From NCBI GenBank assembly GCA_947462335.1, contig OX381720.1:46222654-46286653 (forward strand): a stretch of 64,000 nt of DNA, written 5' to 3'. Below, one piece after another: positions 36,848 to 48,713 of this stretch. The notes beneath the pieces are model-generated. The model was given only the letters and a program-made list of their open reading frames with translations. It made no database searches and was not told the DNA's origin. Both the position numbers and the translations under genes were made by a program. The stretch comes from Harmothoe impar (Eukaryota > Annelida > Polychaeta > Phyllodocida > Polynoidae). The stretch's first letter is position 1, and each line of letters opens with the position of its first letter.

Positions 36848-38693
36848 TGGGGTCTTGGGACAAGTAGACTAAATTTGGCAGTTTAATTGTACTTCATGTT
36901 ATTCATTGGTATAGTAAATAAAAAGATGTATGAGTTCAACATGCAGACTATTACTATTTCTTATGTAATACTACATTAGGTATTGGGATACTAAGGCAGA
37001 AGAAAACGGGTCTCCATTTTGAGGTGATATGATAAAGAAGCTCTGTAAAGAGGTGGAGAGTAAGATGGAAGACGAACAAGCCGTTAGCTGTCGGTATGTG
37101 GCGTCAGGGGAATAGAACAAAAAAACAGAAAAAAGAATAAGGGAAGAGGACCATAGTCGACCATCTTGCGTTAAATACCTGGTAGGTTGAATTATTCAAA
37201 TCAAAAACGAAATACAAGACTGATGTAAAAAAGGACAGCAGACAAAGAAGTCTGACCGATCCAATTGTAATTCCTTTGAAAGGATTACTTTGATGTGTTT
37301 TTGTGAAGATGAAATAAAAGATGTGCAAACAAACTCTTCGTTCAAGTCAAAGTCACGCCTGCCGCGTTAGTTGTTTCTCAGTCCAAGTTGAAAGATGTGT
37401 GAAATCTTCTAATGACGAAAGCAATTTCTTTCTCTCGATCAGAAGAGTATTTGTATAGCCATGATCGAGGAACTGATTAGTGAGAGACTACTCAAGGAAT
37501 TTGTATGGTTCACGCCAATTTACGCCAAACATACTCAAAGACTAATTACGAGCGGTACATCTCACATGTACGATTATGAATGCCTTCTTCAAACAGCAAA
37601 ATAAAGGGAAATGCTCAGACACACTTATCTTCTTAAATGGTGAATACTGCATGAAGGAGCAAATTCAGCACTCTATCCACAGTAGTTATATCATACCTAA
37701 TATTTATATGACTCTTGGTCTGCAGCCAAATAAAAGACCATAACATAAATGGTTTTTAAATGACTACATTTGAGAGGACAAATCTAGATCATATTCTACA
37801 TATCCAGCTCTGGACCTACATCAACTTTCATTCAATGATGTAACATAACTATTGTTAGTTGCTCAACCATCAGCAACATGCTATTCATAATGGGACGGCT
37901 GATGTCCAGATAATTGCTGTGTGGTCCACTGCTGCTCCTGAATAAAAGCTGGTGCACCGAAATAAAAGGCCTGTGCCCCTTGTTTATTAGGGCGAGCACC
38001 AGAGGCCGGTACCCAGTAAATCACATGATTATGGTGATATTATGAGGCAGTGTAGGCTGGGCATGGCTAATGATAAGGGGTCATGGGCAATGGGGATGCC
38101 ATTTCCTACACATGTGTCCATGAATCAACACGGTGTGGTTCCTTCATACTGTATCCTTTTGGGGAGAGGGCCCACCCTTTTTGGTCCCTTTATATCACTC
38201 TGCTACATAATAATATTAGCATATAGGAATACACTTGTCTAAACATGTCGAATATAGACCCTCCCCACCTTTCTTCATCATTACCTTTATTCTAGCCCTT
38301 TTGCTTTGCCTTTTGGGACCCTTAGTACTATATTTACAGCACTCGTTAGGTGGCGGCATTTTATTTCCCTAATTACTAATGGCTCAACTACTCTGAGCCC
38401 TCTAAATACCTTACATCTAACACATACTTGGGTCCCTATTACTGCCTGATTTGCCGTGTTTTATATCATGTGAATCCATAACAAAATGTCCAATCCCCTC
38501 TTCCATGTTTCGTGAGGCATGACACAAAATATCCTTTAATACTGCACGCCCGCAGGCGTAATTAGTTAAAGTCTATTAACTTATTGTTGATTTTTACCCA
38601 TCATTATGCCAATGTTGGATGGGGGTTGCAGGCTATTTGGAGGGGGCATCACATAAATTCGAAAACGTGTTTGTCAATGAGATAATACCCCTG

Positions 38694-39435
38694 CACTGAA
38701 AACTCAGGCATATTTGAAACTAATCACTACTGATTAGTTTGGGTAATCATGCCCAATTGATGAGGTAAGGTCATCACCGTGATGACTGAAAGTCATCATC
38801 TTGATTACAATATTTGCCACCAGGTGGCTCCACTAGGCAATAATAGAATATGCAGTACCTACCCCAGGCCATTTACTGATTTTTATCTCTGTTAACTTTG
38901 ATCATAGAAACTTATGATGTGAAATATAATGAAGATTACTATCACATTAAAAACTCAAGTATGTTAAACATAAGTTCTGAGCAACATTTCTCAAGAGCAC
39001 ACATGTATGTATACATGGACACCTTTTTTGTGTCTGAAACTATATTTACTAATGTTAGGATAGGCTGTCAGTAACTATACACATCCATGCCTTATGGACT
39101 TACTATGGGGGCTAGAAGTGCCCCCAATTAAAGTCTGATGACAAGAGGAGGGGGTAATTATAAGATTATTAGGGATTGGTACCTTGTTGTATAGATAAAT
39201 ATATTATATAAAAGTAATCGTAGATGATGACATAGTCATCACATTGATGACCTGGGTCATTATTCTGACTCCCACTGTCTCATCTCTAATTAGGTCAAAA
39301 AGTAATCACGGTGATGACTAAGGTCATCACATATGATGACTCTCATGATGACCAAGTAATCACTGGGGGAATCGTCACGGTGATTACAAAAAGTCATCAC
39401 CCCTGATGACTTTTTTCCCCATAGAGTTTTCAGTG
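38694..39435. mobile_element. TIR element with CACTGAAAACTC ends and clustered GTCATCA/TGATGAC motifs
   Basis: CACTGAAAACTC at 38694 is matched exactly inverted by GAGTTTTCAGTG at 39424-39435. Subterminal regions (38760-38810 and 39220-39410) hold many GTCATCA and TGATGAC copies, including GTCATCACCGTGATGAC. This is the kind of subterminal motif cluster that transposases of some DNA-transposon families bind. It also holds a CCACCAGGTGGC motif at 38818. At 742 bp it has no ORF. Confidence 0.75.
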
Positions 39436-39456
39436 TGTAAAACAATTTTAATTTTA

Positions 39457-39756
39457 GGCCAAATAAAAAAAAGGTGTGTTTCAGGTTACCCGACCCTACC
39501 TAGCAAAACAGTGCCGACCCTATAAAATATTCATACAATTTTGAGAAAATGTTTATATTTAAAGTAATTTTGGGTCTATTTCAGAGTCAATTAGATAGTC
39601 CATGAGTTGATGAGGTTGTTCACAAGTCAGCACTGAAGTTTGCAAGTTAATTTTTGCGTACTTTTCACACCAAAGTAAAAGAAAAAAAAGATCCGACATA
39701 CCCTATACCGAGATTTTCAGACTATATAACCTAAAACACACGTGTCTTTTTTGGCC
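39457..39756. mobile_element. GGCC-end TIR element
   Basis: It starts GGCCAAATAAAAAAAAGG and GTTTCAGGTTACCCGACC, and ends CCTAAAACACACGTG, a T-run and GGCC. It sits only 21 bp right of the CACTGAAAACTC element, inside the left segmental unit. Confidence 0.75.
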
Positions 39757-41556
39757 CTATCAGAATATATAACCTGAGGTTTAAGAATTAGACGAATACA
39801 CTTTAAATCTGTAGGGCTTCCCAGGTTAAAAAACCAACCAACTGGATTTAGAATTTCTAGCTAATGGAGAACCACCTAAATGGCAACCCATGCAGGATAC
39901 CAGCGAAATCTACATAGTTGAAGCAGCACCAAGGCAAACTGAAGACTGGTATTTGGTCCCCAACATAGAAAAATCTGACTCTTTTACGAAACAGAAAAAG
40001 CGTCACTTCTGATATGAATTACTTATGAAAAGCTCCTTGTTTTCCTATTGCCTTATCAAGAAAATGACAAAAGGCTTTTCTCTTTAAGTCGACAATGTCA
40101 TTGAACTTCTCTGCTCAGCAGAAATTTGATCAGATACTACTTACTAACGACCAGCTGCCTCTGATCATTGCACCAAATCAATAACCATCATATCCGTTTT
40201 ATTCCACTTAAGCCGGCCATATATGCTTCACTTTCCTGTTCAGAAGTCATTTAAAACAAACGGATCCTACAATGAGTAGGCTGCCTCAATGGTAGTTATT
40301 ATGAATAGATGAGCTGGATGGAACAATGGCTTTGTGGAGATCCACCAACCAATATGTCGCCATTATATAGGCACACCCTCCGTTATGATTGAGAATGACA
40401 GTGTCAGGCAAAAATCAAACACTGTGTGTATTGCTTGTGTTATTACCCCGATCACTTAGATATTCTACAGAGTGTCACTTTTGATGTATTCGATCGCCTT
40501 CCCCTGTGCATGCATGTTAATTATACATGTGAATGCTTTTAAGGCATGAGGCGCAACTGGATAATGGCCGCTATAGATGAGGGGAGGTGGATGTGGATCA
40601 CTTTCCATAGTCCTATACAATGGTTCCATTTGTTTTAGCGATAGTACCATCAATATCAATCTTTTCTTAATGAAAGTGGTGGGTTTGGGAATAGGGAGGG
40701 GAGGCTGGTTGCTATCGCCGAACAAACTCTCTCTGTGATGTTGGTTACCATGTCGCCTGTATAAGTGGTGGGTCGCTTATTAATTTGTATGTCAAATTAT
40801 CTTTGCTGCTTATATAAAAGTACATGTATACACCTGTCTTTTAATATCTTTGGTGCTTTCTGAAATTGCGTCGGAAGAAGAGAAATGATTATAAATTATG
40901 ATTGAAGGGTCTATAGTGTTCGCTGAAATATGTCTGCGGACCCAAATTCTAGGATTATAGCCATGAAATAATGTACATAATTATATTTTATAACTTCATT
41001 CATCTAAATGTAGAGATTATTGATACCAACCTTCTCCATAGCCCAAACCTACTGCATAGTTATTCCTTTCCACCTAGACATGGACGCCTACACTAAAGCC
41101 AGGCTTTTACCCTCCCCTCCCTCCTGCCACGGTTATCCTCTATCATAATGACATGATCAGCGAAAAAGGCCCTTATTGCAGGGTGCACTAAGGGCCCTTT
41201 TCCCAGTAAATGTCACTGTAAAGTTAGGAAGAATACTGGTGCGCAGGTAGCAAAGAGTTACCTGGTATACAATTATCAAGCCATATCCCTGTCTGTATGA
41301 CTGCAGTACTATTTCTGGGCTGTGGGCGTAATAACAGTTTGGGGGTAAATACCATATTATCATGACACTAACACATATAGGCACAGACAATCATACAGCC
41401 ATCCTACATGGACGGACCCATACACAAACCTGACAGTGTGACCCCATAGGAGCCACTGTTAATGAGCGTTGTCCTGTACAATGGAGCTATCAGCCAATTG
41501 AGGCCGCTGCATTATACATGCTGACATCTACACAAGGGAAGTCTAAAACTGCCTTA

Positions 41557-41806
41557 GGAAGTGGTCATTTTTTAACAACAGGGCGGGGGGCTTGGTGGAT
41601 TTGGGGGGGACCAAAACAATTTGGACCCCTTGAAGGGTGAGGGGGACCAAAAATACACCCCTTTTTAGCGAAAAAAAAAACCATGTGCGTAAAGGGGTCG
41701 GCTGCGCTCAATTTCAACCTGGGGGGGGGGGGGGGTGACCAAAATAAATTCTAACCCGCTCACGCGAAAATCCACTGCGCCCTGTTGTTAAAAAATGATC
41801 ACTCCC
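41557..41806. mobile_element. TIR element with GG(A/G)AGTG.TCATT ends and TTA target-site duplication
   Basis: Left GGAAGTGGTCATTTTTTAAC and right GTTAAAAAATGATCACTCCC are inverted over 28 bp with two or three mismatches. TTA flanks both sides (41554-41556, 41807-41809). A 3 bp TTA duplication with GG-ends points to PIF/Harbinger. The interior contains a 15 bp G-run (41721-41735) and ACCCCTTTTT motifs shared with the 27793 element. Confidence 0.8.
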
Positions 41807-42019
41807 TTATTCTTAATATCTGGTCATTGTGCGCCTAGGTCAATCCATGTGGAAATTCCAGGTGTTGTCACTAAGCATGGTAAATCATGTAATACTGTTT
41901 ATCAGGGTATAGCTACTTATAAAACGGTACCTGCATTTTTGGTTTTGCTCCACCCTCATCATGGTCAGATAATCCTAGCTTACTTCACTAGAAGGTCAAC
42001 ACAGACGGGTTTCAGGTTA

Positions 42020-42306
42020 GGCCAAAAAAAAGGTTTGTTTCAGGTAACATAGTATGAAAATGTAGGGTCGGTAGGTCGGATTTTTTTTTTTGTTAACTTT
42101 TTTTTAAAACTTTTTTTTTAAAACTTTTTTTTAACTTTTTTTTTTACATGAAAGTACTACCCGGCCTCTCCGAAGACCCAAAAATTGACCCAAAAAGGCT
42201 AAAAACAAGGAAATTTCTTCAAAATTGCATAAAAAAACGTAGGGTCGGCCCTCTTTTGATAGGGTCGGTCGGGTGACCTGAAACAAACCTTCTTTTTTTT
42301 TTGGCC
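42020..42306. mobile_element. GGCC-end TIR element, well preserved
   Basis: It starts GGCCAAAAAAAAGGTTTG, then TTTCAGGTAACAT, GTAGGGTCGGTAGGTCGGA and long T-runs. It ends GGGTCGGTCGGGTGACCTGA, AACAAACC, a T-run and GGCC. Both termini form a ~30 bp inverted repeat. Confidence 0.85.
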
Positions 42307-42614
42307 CTAGAAGTAATTTACAAACATGACTCATAAATATACAACTTGTAAATCCAGCAAATTGAAACTAAAATATCTCAATACCTATAGCTTACATATT
42401 TAAAGTAAATATGATGTATTGTAGCGAACACCTTTCGACTATAGGCCTTGTATAATTAATGACCTTGTAGATAAGGACCACAAAAGAACACTTTGATTAA
42501 TCACCTGAGCATTACTGTTGTGATCCTTACCGGAAGACGGGGAATGACACCGGAAATCCAAGCATCTCATCCATGTCAACAGATATATCCCCTCACAGAC
42601 ACACCATGGGGAAA

Positions 42615-42919
42615 GGGGCTTTCTTCAAAAACGAACCCCAACAGATGTAAAAAAAAAAGCAAATATAAACAAAAGCTGGGCATCCACTACCTGATTTTTC
42701 CCTCTGATCGGACCTATTCTCATAAATCGGACCCAGACAGATGTAAACATAAACAAACCCTGAAACGTAGGGTTATTTATATCTACATCTGTTTGGGCCC
42801 AATTTGTGATAATATGTCCGATCAGACAAGAAAATCTGGTAGTGGATTCCGAGCTTTTGCTTAAATTTTCTTTTTTCTCTTTTTTACATCTGTTCGGGTT
42901 CGTTTTTGAGGAAAGCCCC
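42615..42919. mobile_element. Nested foldback element with ~40 bp TIRs
   Basis: The left arm GGGGCTTTCTTCAAAAACGA and the following ACCCCAACAGATGTAAAAAA are matched inverted by the right arm ending TTTTTGAGGAAAGCCCC, with two mismatches. A second inverted pair (GGACCCAGACAGATGTAAAC and ACATCTGTTTGGGCCC) lies inside, and CTGATCGGAC is matched by GTCCGATCAG. The 123-codon open frame across it is a by-product of the repeats. Confidence 0.75.
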
Positions 42920-44000
42920 GATCTGACGAAAAAGATCGGGGAGTGGAGTCCCAGCTCATGGAAAACGGGGAGGGAGATGTAGGGTGAGGAGAAAGGAGCA
43001 TTTAACAGAGAGATGTTAGGTCAAGGGGGAAAAGAAAATAAGGGGGTATGGGAAAAGGGACATGGTCAAGCATCTTGAGTTGAATAGGTCGGTTTAAGAA
43101 CAAATGCCACACTGGTAAATAAGAAAAAAAGAACCCAACAAACAAGTATGGCCAATCCATTTGTAACACCCTTGAAAGGATTACTTTGATGTCTTTTTTT
43201 CTGATGATGAAATGAAAGAAATTCCAGCACACTTCCTGTTGAGGTCAAAGTCAGGCATGCCCAGCCAGTTGGTCCTCAGACCAAGTCGAAAGCCCTGTGA
43301 AATCTTTTAATGAAGAAAGAATTGCCATTCTCTCTGTTGCAACACTTTCTTTGAGCCATAAGGAATTAATTTGTGAGTAATCACTCAGAGAGAGGTTAGG
43401 GGATTTCAACCAAATATTGTCGGCATAATGTAAAGGGACACACTTTAAAATGAATTTATGAACGGCATGATTGAAGGGCAGTGGAATTCTCATGCCTGTG
43501 CTGGGTGATTTCAAACTCAAATATGATATATATAAACATGTTGAGGATATTTTATTATGTCTTAGTTTCCAAAACCAAAGACCTTAATTTAGAAACAGTT
43601 TTCTGGGTGTAGTAATAGATTGATGAGATAAAAATTCCCATCCAATAAAAAAATAACGTGCCACCATGAATCCAGGTACCATAGTATTAACAGACCATCT
43701 CCCAAATGGAGATCAACCAAATGGCAACCCATGATCAATGTCATTGTCCTACCAGCCAGAGCTGCAAAGCTGAAAGAACATCAAGGCAAGCCTGAAGGCT
43801 GGTAGTCGTTTGGTAAGATGAAGACACCGGTCCAGTGACCAATAAAAACTGTCACACTAGACCCAAATATAGCAAGCATTGTCTTTAGAGTGGGCTGAGT
43901 GAACCAGCTCCTCATTACCCATCTTTTGTTAAACTCATCATTAACCTTGCGCCATGGCACACCTTTTTACCAGCCTAATAGGCCTGCCCAGCCCTAACAT

Positions 44001-46012
44001 CCCGGCCTAATAAGCTTGGTAAGGCCTAACATTGCTACTTTGATCCTGTTAGGAGAGGCGGTGGTGCCACCTCCAGCCAGCCCAAAAAGATCTACTGGTT
44101 ATACGTTTCGTGTTGACAAGAAAAGCCTTAATTATGAAATTTATTTAGGGTCCTGAGGTTTTTAGGATTGCATGGTACGCCTCCCTACCATCCAGCGAGG
44201 CCAGGAAGGAGGATTGAATAAATTAGCATCTGCTTTGCTTCCCCAACAAAGAGTGGTGGGCTAGGCCACCAACAACATGTTTACTAGGTTATCAAGCTTT
44301 TACCCATGTTTTGATACTTCCTGTAGTGTCTTAGCCCCCTCTTCTAGTAGGAATAGCCACTTCTATTTCTGTATACTTCAAGGTACAGTACACAGACCCT
44401 CCAAAAGTTCTGTATGACTGTAATAATCCTAATACTAATCAACCTCAACTTGCATATGTCCAAAAGACCTGTATGAAAAAAAGTCAAGCCAAACACCACT
44501 CACTAAACGATAGCAGGGCCTACAGACTATTGTAGCTCCATAGTTAAGGAAGGAACCAAGGGTTAAATGATTTGATAAGAACAGACCTAATGGCTTATAA
44601 GGCATTTCGCTTCAGCTAAGTACTACTTGAAAGAAATTACAGTAGTAAACCCTTATTTTCGCTTGTTCAGTTTATAAGGCACTAAAGGTATGGGGGAAGT
44701 GTTATAATTCCTCTACCATGAATCAATATACGTTTGAGCTTCACAATGACTATTGACACCAGCGACACTCTAACATTAAAGCTGGGCGCAATGCACATCA
44801 ATCTTACCTCATCCCTCAAGCTCAGGCGATTTTTATTTTATACCCTTGTACATGGGAAACGCTCCAAGGATGATGGATATGTGTCAGACTCAGGTCCTAT
44901 CTGACGTATCTCCTTTTTGGTCGCTTAACACTCACTATGTCACATTTTATTTATTAATTATGATACACCAGTGAGTAACTCATTGGCGTTGTATTAGTGC
45001 ATCACGCTGAGCCTTTTAGAGTGTATCATTCTCGTACGCTCAGGATGATGCGTGAATGCAGCACTGGTGTGTTATTTGCCAAGTCTGCATTCATGAATCA
45101 TGACGCTAAGGGCATATTAAATTTAAGCACCCTGCTGCCATGAAATGGTTAAAAGTGCGAGGCTAAATCCATCTGAGGGACTCCTGCCTTCAATATTGGT
45201 ACCCCTTTGATCCATAAATTCCCTTGTCTGAAAATAAGCCTCAAACATCGTTTTGCTCTGACCACAGAGGGACATTATGAATACTCCCACTGTCAATTGT
45301 TGTACCAAGTACAGATGTAGTGGTAGAATTGTGTACTACATGTAGAGGAGATTTTTCGAATCTTGTCAAATCAATATTTTTATAGGCAATTTAAAAAGGA
45401 TTTGGTTGCTCGAAATATCTAGCCTTCCACCCCGAATCCCCTCCACATGGGTGGAATATATTGGACACGCCCAATGGGTCATCTGGGCACTGTGAAGTGC
45501 ACTGATACGTGATATAGAGCTACTGTATCCATTTATTGTGCCCATCTTATCAACTCCTGTGTGTGTGTCACCCTCGCCAGCACATCCAAGTGTACTTTTT
45601 TTGGAGAACGTCGACCATATGTGTCCTCATTAGTCACACTTTAAATAATGAACTTTGAATTGACTGGTGGGTAATATGATGTGAGCTTATAGTGATTCCC
45701 AAGGAATATAGCTATTATGGAATGCAAAGTCAGTATGCTAAACCAGCTATATCATAATAGTTACCTGCTAGCTGACGCTGAATAGACATTGATGGGACAA
45801 AGGGTGTCCTCACCCGGTTTTAAACCTAACAATATAAAAAAAGACTCGTGCTAAATCTAGACGCCACAGCATCTGGGGTGACGTACTGTCTCCCATTTCT
45901 GTTTTGGGTTTGATAGATAGAAATACTCCGTCGATACCTGATTATAGATACCTGCTCCTTTAGCCTCTGGTAAGCCATTGGTCCTATCAGAACAATAATC
46001 TGGATACAAACA
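44001..46012. other. Noncoding stretch with a dispersed-repeat copy
   Basis: Near 44985-45160 are a hairpin (GCATCACGCTGAGC facing GCTCAGGATGATGC) and blocks shared with 24810 and 46560. No exon is supported. Confidence 0.4.
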
Positions 46013-46281
46013 GGGGGGGGGGGGGGGGGGGTCATGTGGTAAATGGTAAATAAGCCTTCACCAGACAGCGCTATTCTAGTTAGGGACAAGTCATTAATTG
46101 CAATATGGGGAGCCTCGGTATATTATTTTTCAAACAACCAAACGGATTTGACCCACTCGATATAAAAATGCGCTACACAACGAAATTAACCATTTTATTC
46201 TGAAGGCAACATTTATGAGATTAATTCAGCCCCCCCCCCCCCACACCATAGGCATTATTCTTATGACCCCCCCCCCCCCCC
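46013..46281. repeat. G19 run followed by C13 and C15 runs
   Basis: A G-run at 46013-46031 and C-runs at 46230-46242 and 46267-46281. The G-run is followed by GTCATG and the last C-run preceded by TATGAC, so the outer runs face each other as an inverted pair. Confidence 0.85.
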
Positions 46282-48070
46282 ACATGCTCACCAAGCCCCC
46301 CTCCTATCTGTCAACAAACAATCCGACCCTTAGTTCAATACAAGGGTTAGGAGGTCATCGTCCGTTAGGTTAATGCCTTTAGGATGAAACCCCATGACCA
46401 CACCCTAAACTCCTTAAGAACGCATTAGTCCTTAAGAATGGCACAGCCCTTTCCTGCACTGTACCATTTTCCCTGCATGATGCCTAGTTGCGATTAAATA
46501 ACCGGTGCTGCGATAAGGCATTATGTGGCTGTGTGGCTTGATATACTTTCGAAGAGTCGGTTAATGTAGCCCTGCTGAGTTACTCACGAGCACTTCAATG
46601 GTGAATCATGAAGCTTTGAGCATAATGCCGTTCTTAAAGGGTTAATACCTCTGCAGCTACAGCTCCAACAGCTAATATTATCACCCTCTTCTCCCCACTT
46701 GCAGCTGACGTGGGGCCGCAGTAATTTATAGCAACGATCGGAAAACCTTTTTAATTCCCCATGCTATTTATTACCAATAATAAACTCAAATAGCCTGCCC
46801 TATAGGTTAGTTATTTCTGTTGGGAGTCTAGTGAGGGTATTTGTTCTGACCACACTGCAAGGCTCCAGGTAATTGGGAGAGGGAGGCTTGTATTTATAGG
46901 GATAGGAAGATAACACGGGAATATCGTACGACTCGTTTCAGACAGAAGAACCTGCACAGCCAGCTGTGCAAAGATCACGACATAAGTGGGGAGTGGTTTT
47001 AATTCACAGAACAAAATAATCTAACATTTAATGTACCTTTTTCTTTTCTTATTGCATATAACAAGAAACATTGTCATGATTCACGGATTTGTGACACCTT
47101 ATGTCAATTTTCATTCTGTGTCATTCTACAGTCTCACAGTGTAATGTAGCTGTAGAAGGATGACTCTTAAGCTGCATATACCATTATGCGTACGACCATC
47201 TCTAACCACCATGCAGGGTTAATGTATGATAATTTATGCAAATGAGTTTGGGTCTACACCAAGACTGTGATTGCAGACTAAAGTCTCTGCTACAGACTTG
47301 AACGTCTCAGAAATGGATCTTGTTCCACTTGTCTCCCCCCAGAATCATCACCAGTCTCAGGAAAGTGCTGACAAGCATTGGCACCTTTGTGTTAGTGCTA
47401 CCTTTGCAGCATTCCCCACTTTACTCAGCATTACGGCCGCAGATCCACCTCCCGCCATCCCCTCCCCTGACGACACCAGCCCACAACGAGGCAATTAGAT
47501 CGAGAACGAGGCTCGCCGGCAGACAAGATGGTGGTAATTAACGCAAGATCTCGCGATCCACACGAGAGCGCCTGTGATTTATGTGTCGGTCGTGACTGAC
47601 TTGAGAGATGTGGATAGTCATACCTTTCAATCCTATCCCTCTCCACGTCACGCGTCCAGTCTCTCTCTCCCTAAATAATCACCAAGTTTGTCTGAGCTGG
47701 CCGAAATCTTTCTTTCTTTCTATAAGAAGTGTAGCCACGATCCTCACCCTGGACATATTCAACCTTGAATTCCAGAAATGGCATTCCTAGACCAATGGGC
47801 TTTTGCACAGCAACAACGGTGTCGTTATCCTTTAGAAATGCTATGATGACCATCATCTTCTGGTGATCGTTGCAAGTTTATTTCTCACTAAATGACATAT
47901 GTATCCTAGGGTATACTTTAATTACAATTGATTTTAAAGATAGCATTATGATCTTTGATTCTGTAGATATTTGATCCTGTAAACAACCCAAAAGCACTTT
48001 AAGTTTCTTTATTTCTTTACTACAACTTGGTAAAATCGATAACATACAGGATTGCTACACTACATTTTCT
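46282..48070. other. Noncoding stretch with a CpG-rich patch
   Basis: At 47470-47610 CpG is frequent, with AGATCTCGCGATC (close to the TCTCGCGA promoter element) and CAAGATGGTGG (YY1-like) within about 35 bp. This could be a promoter, but no exon is recognised beside it. A dispersed-repeat copy lies at 46560-46660. Confidence 0.35.
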
Positions 48071-48075
48071 AGGTT

Positions 48076-48713
48076 CTCAATTCAATTCAATTTCAATTTA
48101 AAATTTTTATTATCCTGAGCATACAATCTATGAATGAACATAGGAATCACTTGCATTGCTCAGCTAGGAGCAAGAAGGTTTTGTTTTCTTCCTTAAATCT
48201 AACAACCACTTTGAAATACATATCAAACCTTTCTTTTAGCTTTGATTATATTTTTAGCTATAGATGATATTACTTGGGGGGGGGGGAGGGGGGGGGATGA
48301 TTTATGAATATGAAACATTGATATATATTTTCCAGACCAATCTTATATAATCATTCAGATTCATTATACCATACGCAATAGTGACAATGTCTAATCAGCT
48401 ACATCATACTTTATACTTTTATAACAGGAGAAGCAATTACTATCAATCATGCACAATTGACTACTAAATAACATAGACTGGTAACACTTGGCTATTATTT
48501 GACGATCAATCATTGGAACTGTTATATTACAGAATCCAACAATACAAATTCAAATCTATAATATTTACTCAGATTATTCTTATTAAAAAGTATACCACTG
48601 CAGATGCACACAACAATTCTGACAAGAATATTACACTTTCCTTCAAATATGATAAACCCAGTTATATTACTTGGGCCATACAGTAACTCATTTTATGAAT
48701 GCATTTTCACTTA
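48076..48713 (-). mobile_element. 3'UTR and tail of the LINE
   Basis: Downstream of the reverse-transcriptase stop on the minus strand. It ends in AATAAAAATTTTAAATTGAA followed by ATTGA repeats, typical of LINEs of the CR1/L2 group whose 3' ends are short tandem repeats, not poly(A). On the plus strand it includes G-runs at 48276-48296. Confidence 0.6.

Larger units (their letters stand above)
34870..40330. repeat. Segmental duplication, left unit
   Basis: Ordered blocks recur in the right unit: ATGTGAATGCTTTTAAGGCA at 35191 and 40528; GTTGTCCTGT.CAAT.. near 36166 and 41468; GAAAGGATTACTTTGATGT near 37276 and 43173; AATGGCAACCCATG near 39879 and 43720. Offsets change from ~5.3 to 5.9 to 3.8 kb because each unit carries different insertions. 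No coding potential is seen. It is an imperfect old tandem duplication. Confidence 0.75.
40430..44000. repeat. Segmental duplication, right unit
   Basis: The partner of 34870-40330, sharing blocks in the same order. It carries its own insertions: the GGGAGTGGTCATT-type element at 41557, the GGCC-end element at 42020, and the nested foldback at 42615. The right border is unclear beyond the last shared block near 43810. Confidence 0.7.

Noticed and set aside
38816..38830. CCACCAGGTGGC as a further CTCF site
   Set aside because: It lies inside a TIR element and is a short palindrome; there is no supporting context, unlike the pair at 22606-22667.
42493..42864. 123-codon open frame on the plus strand
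   Set aside because: Most of it runs through the nested foldback at 42615-42919.
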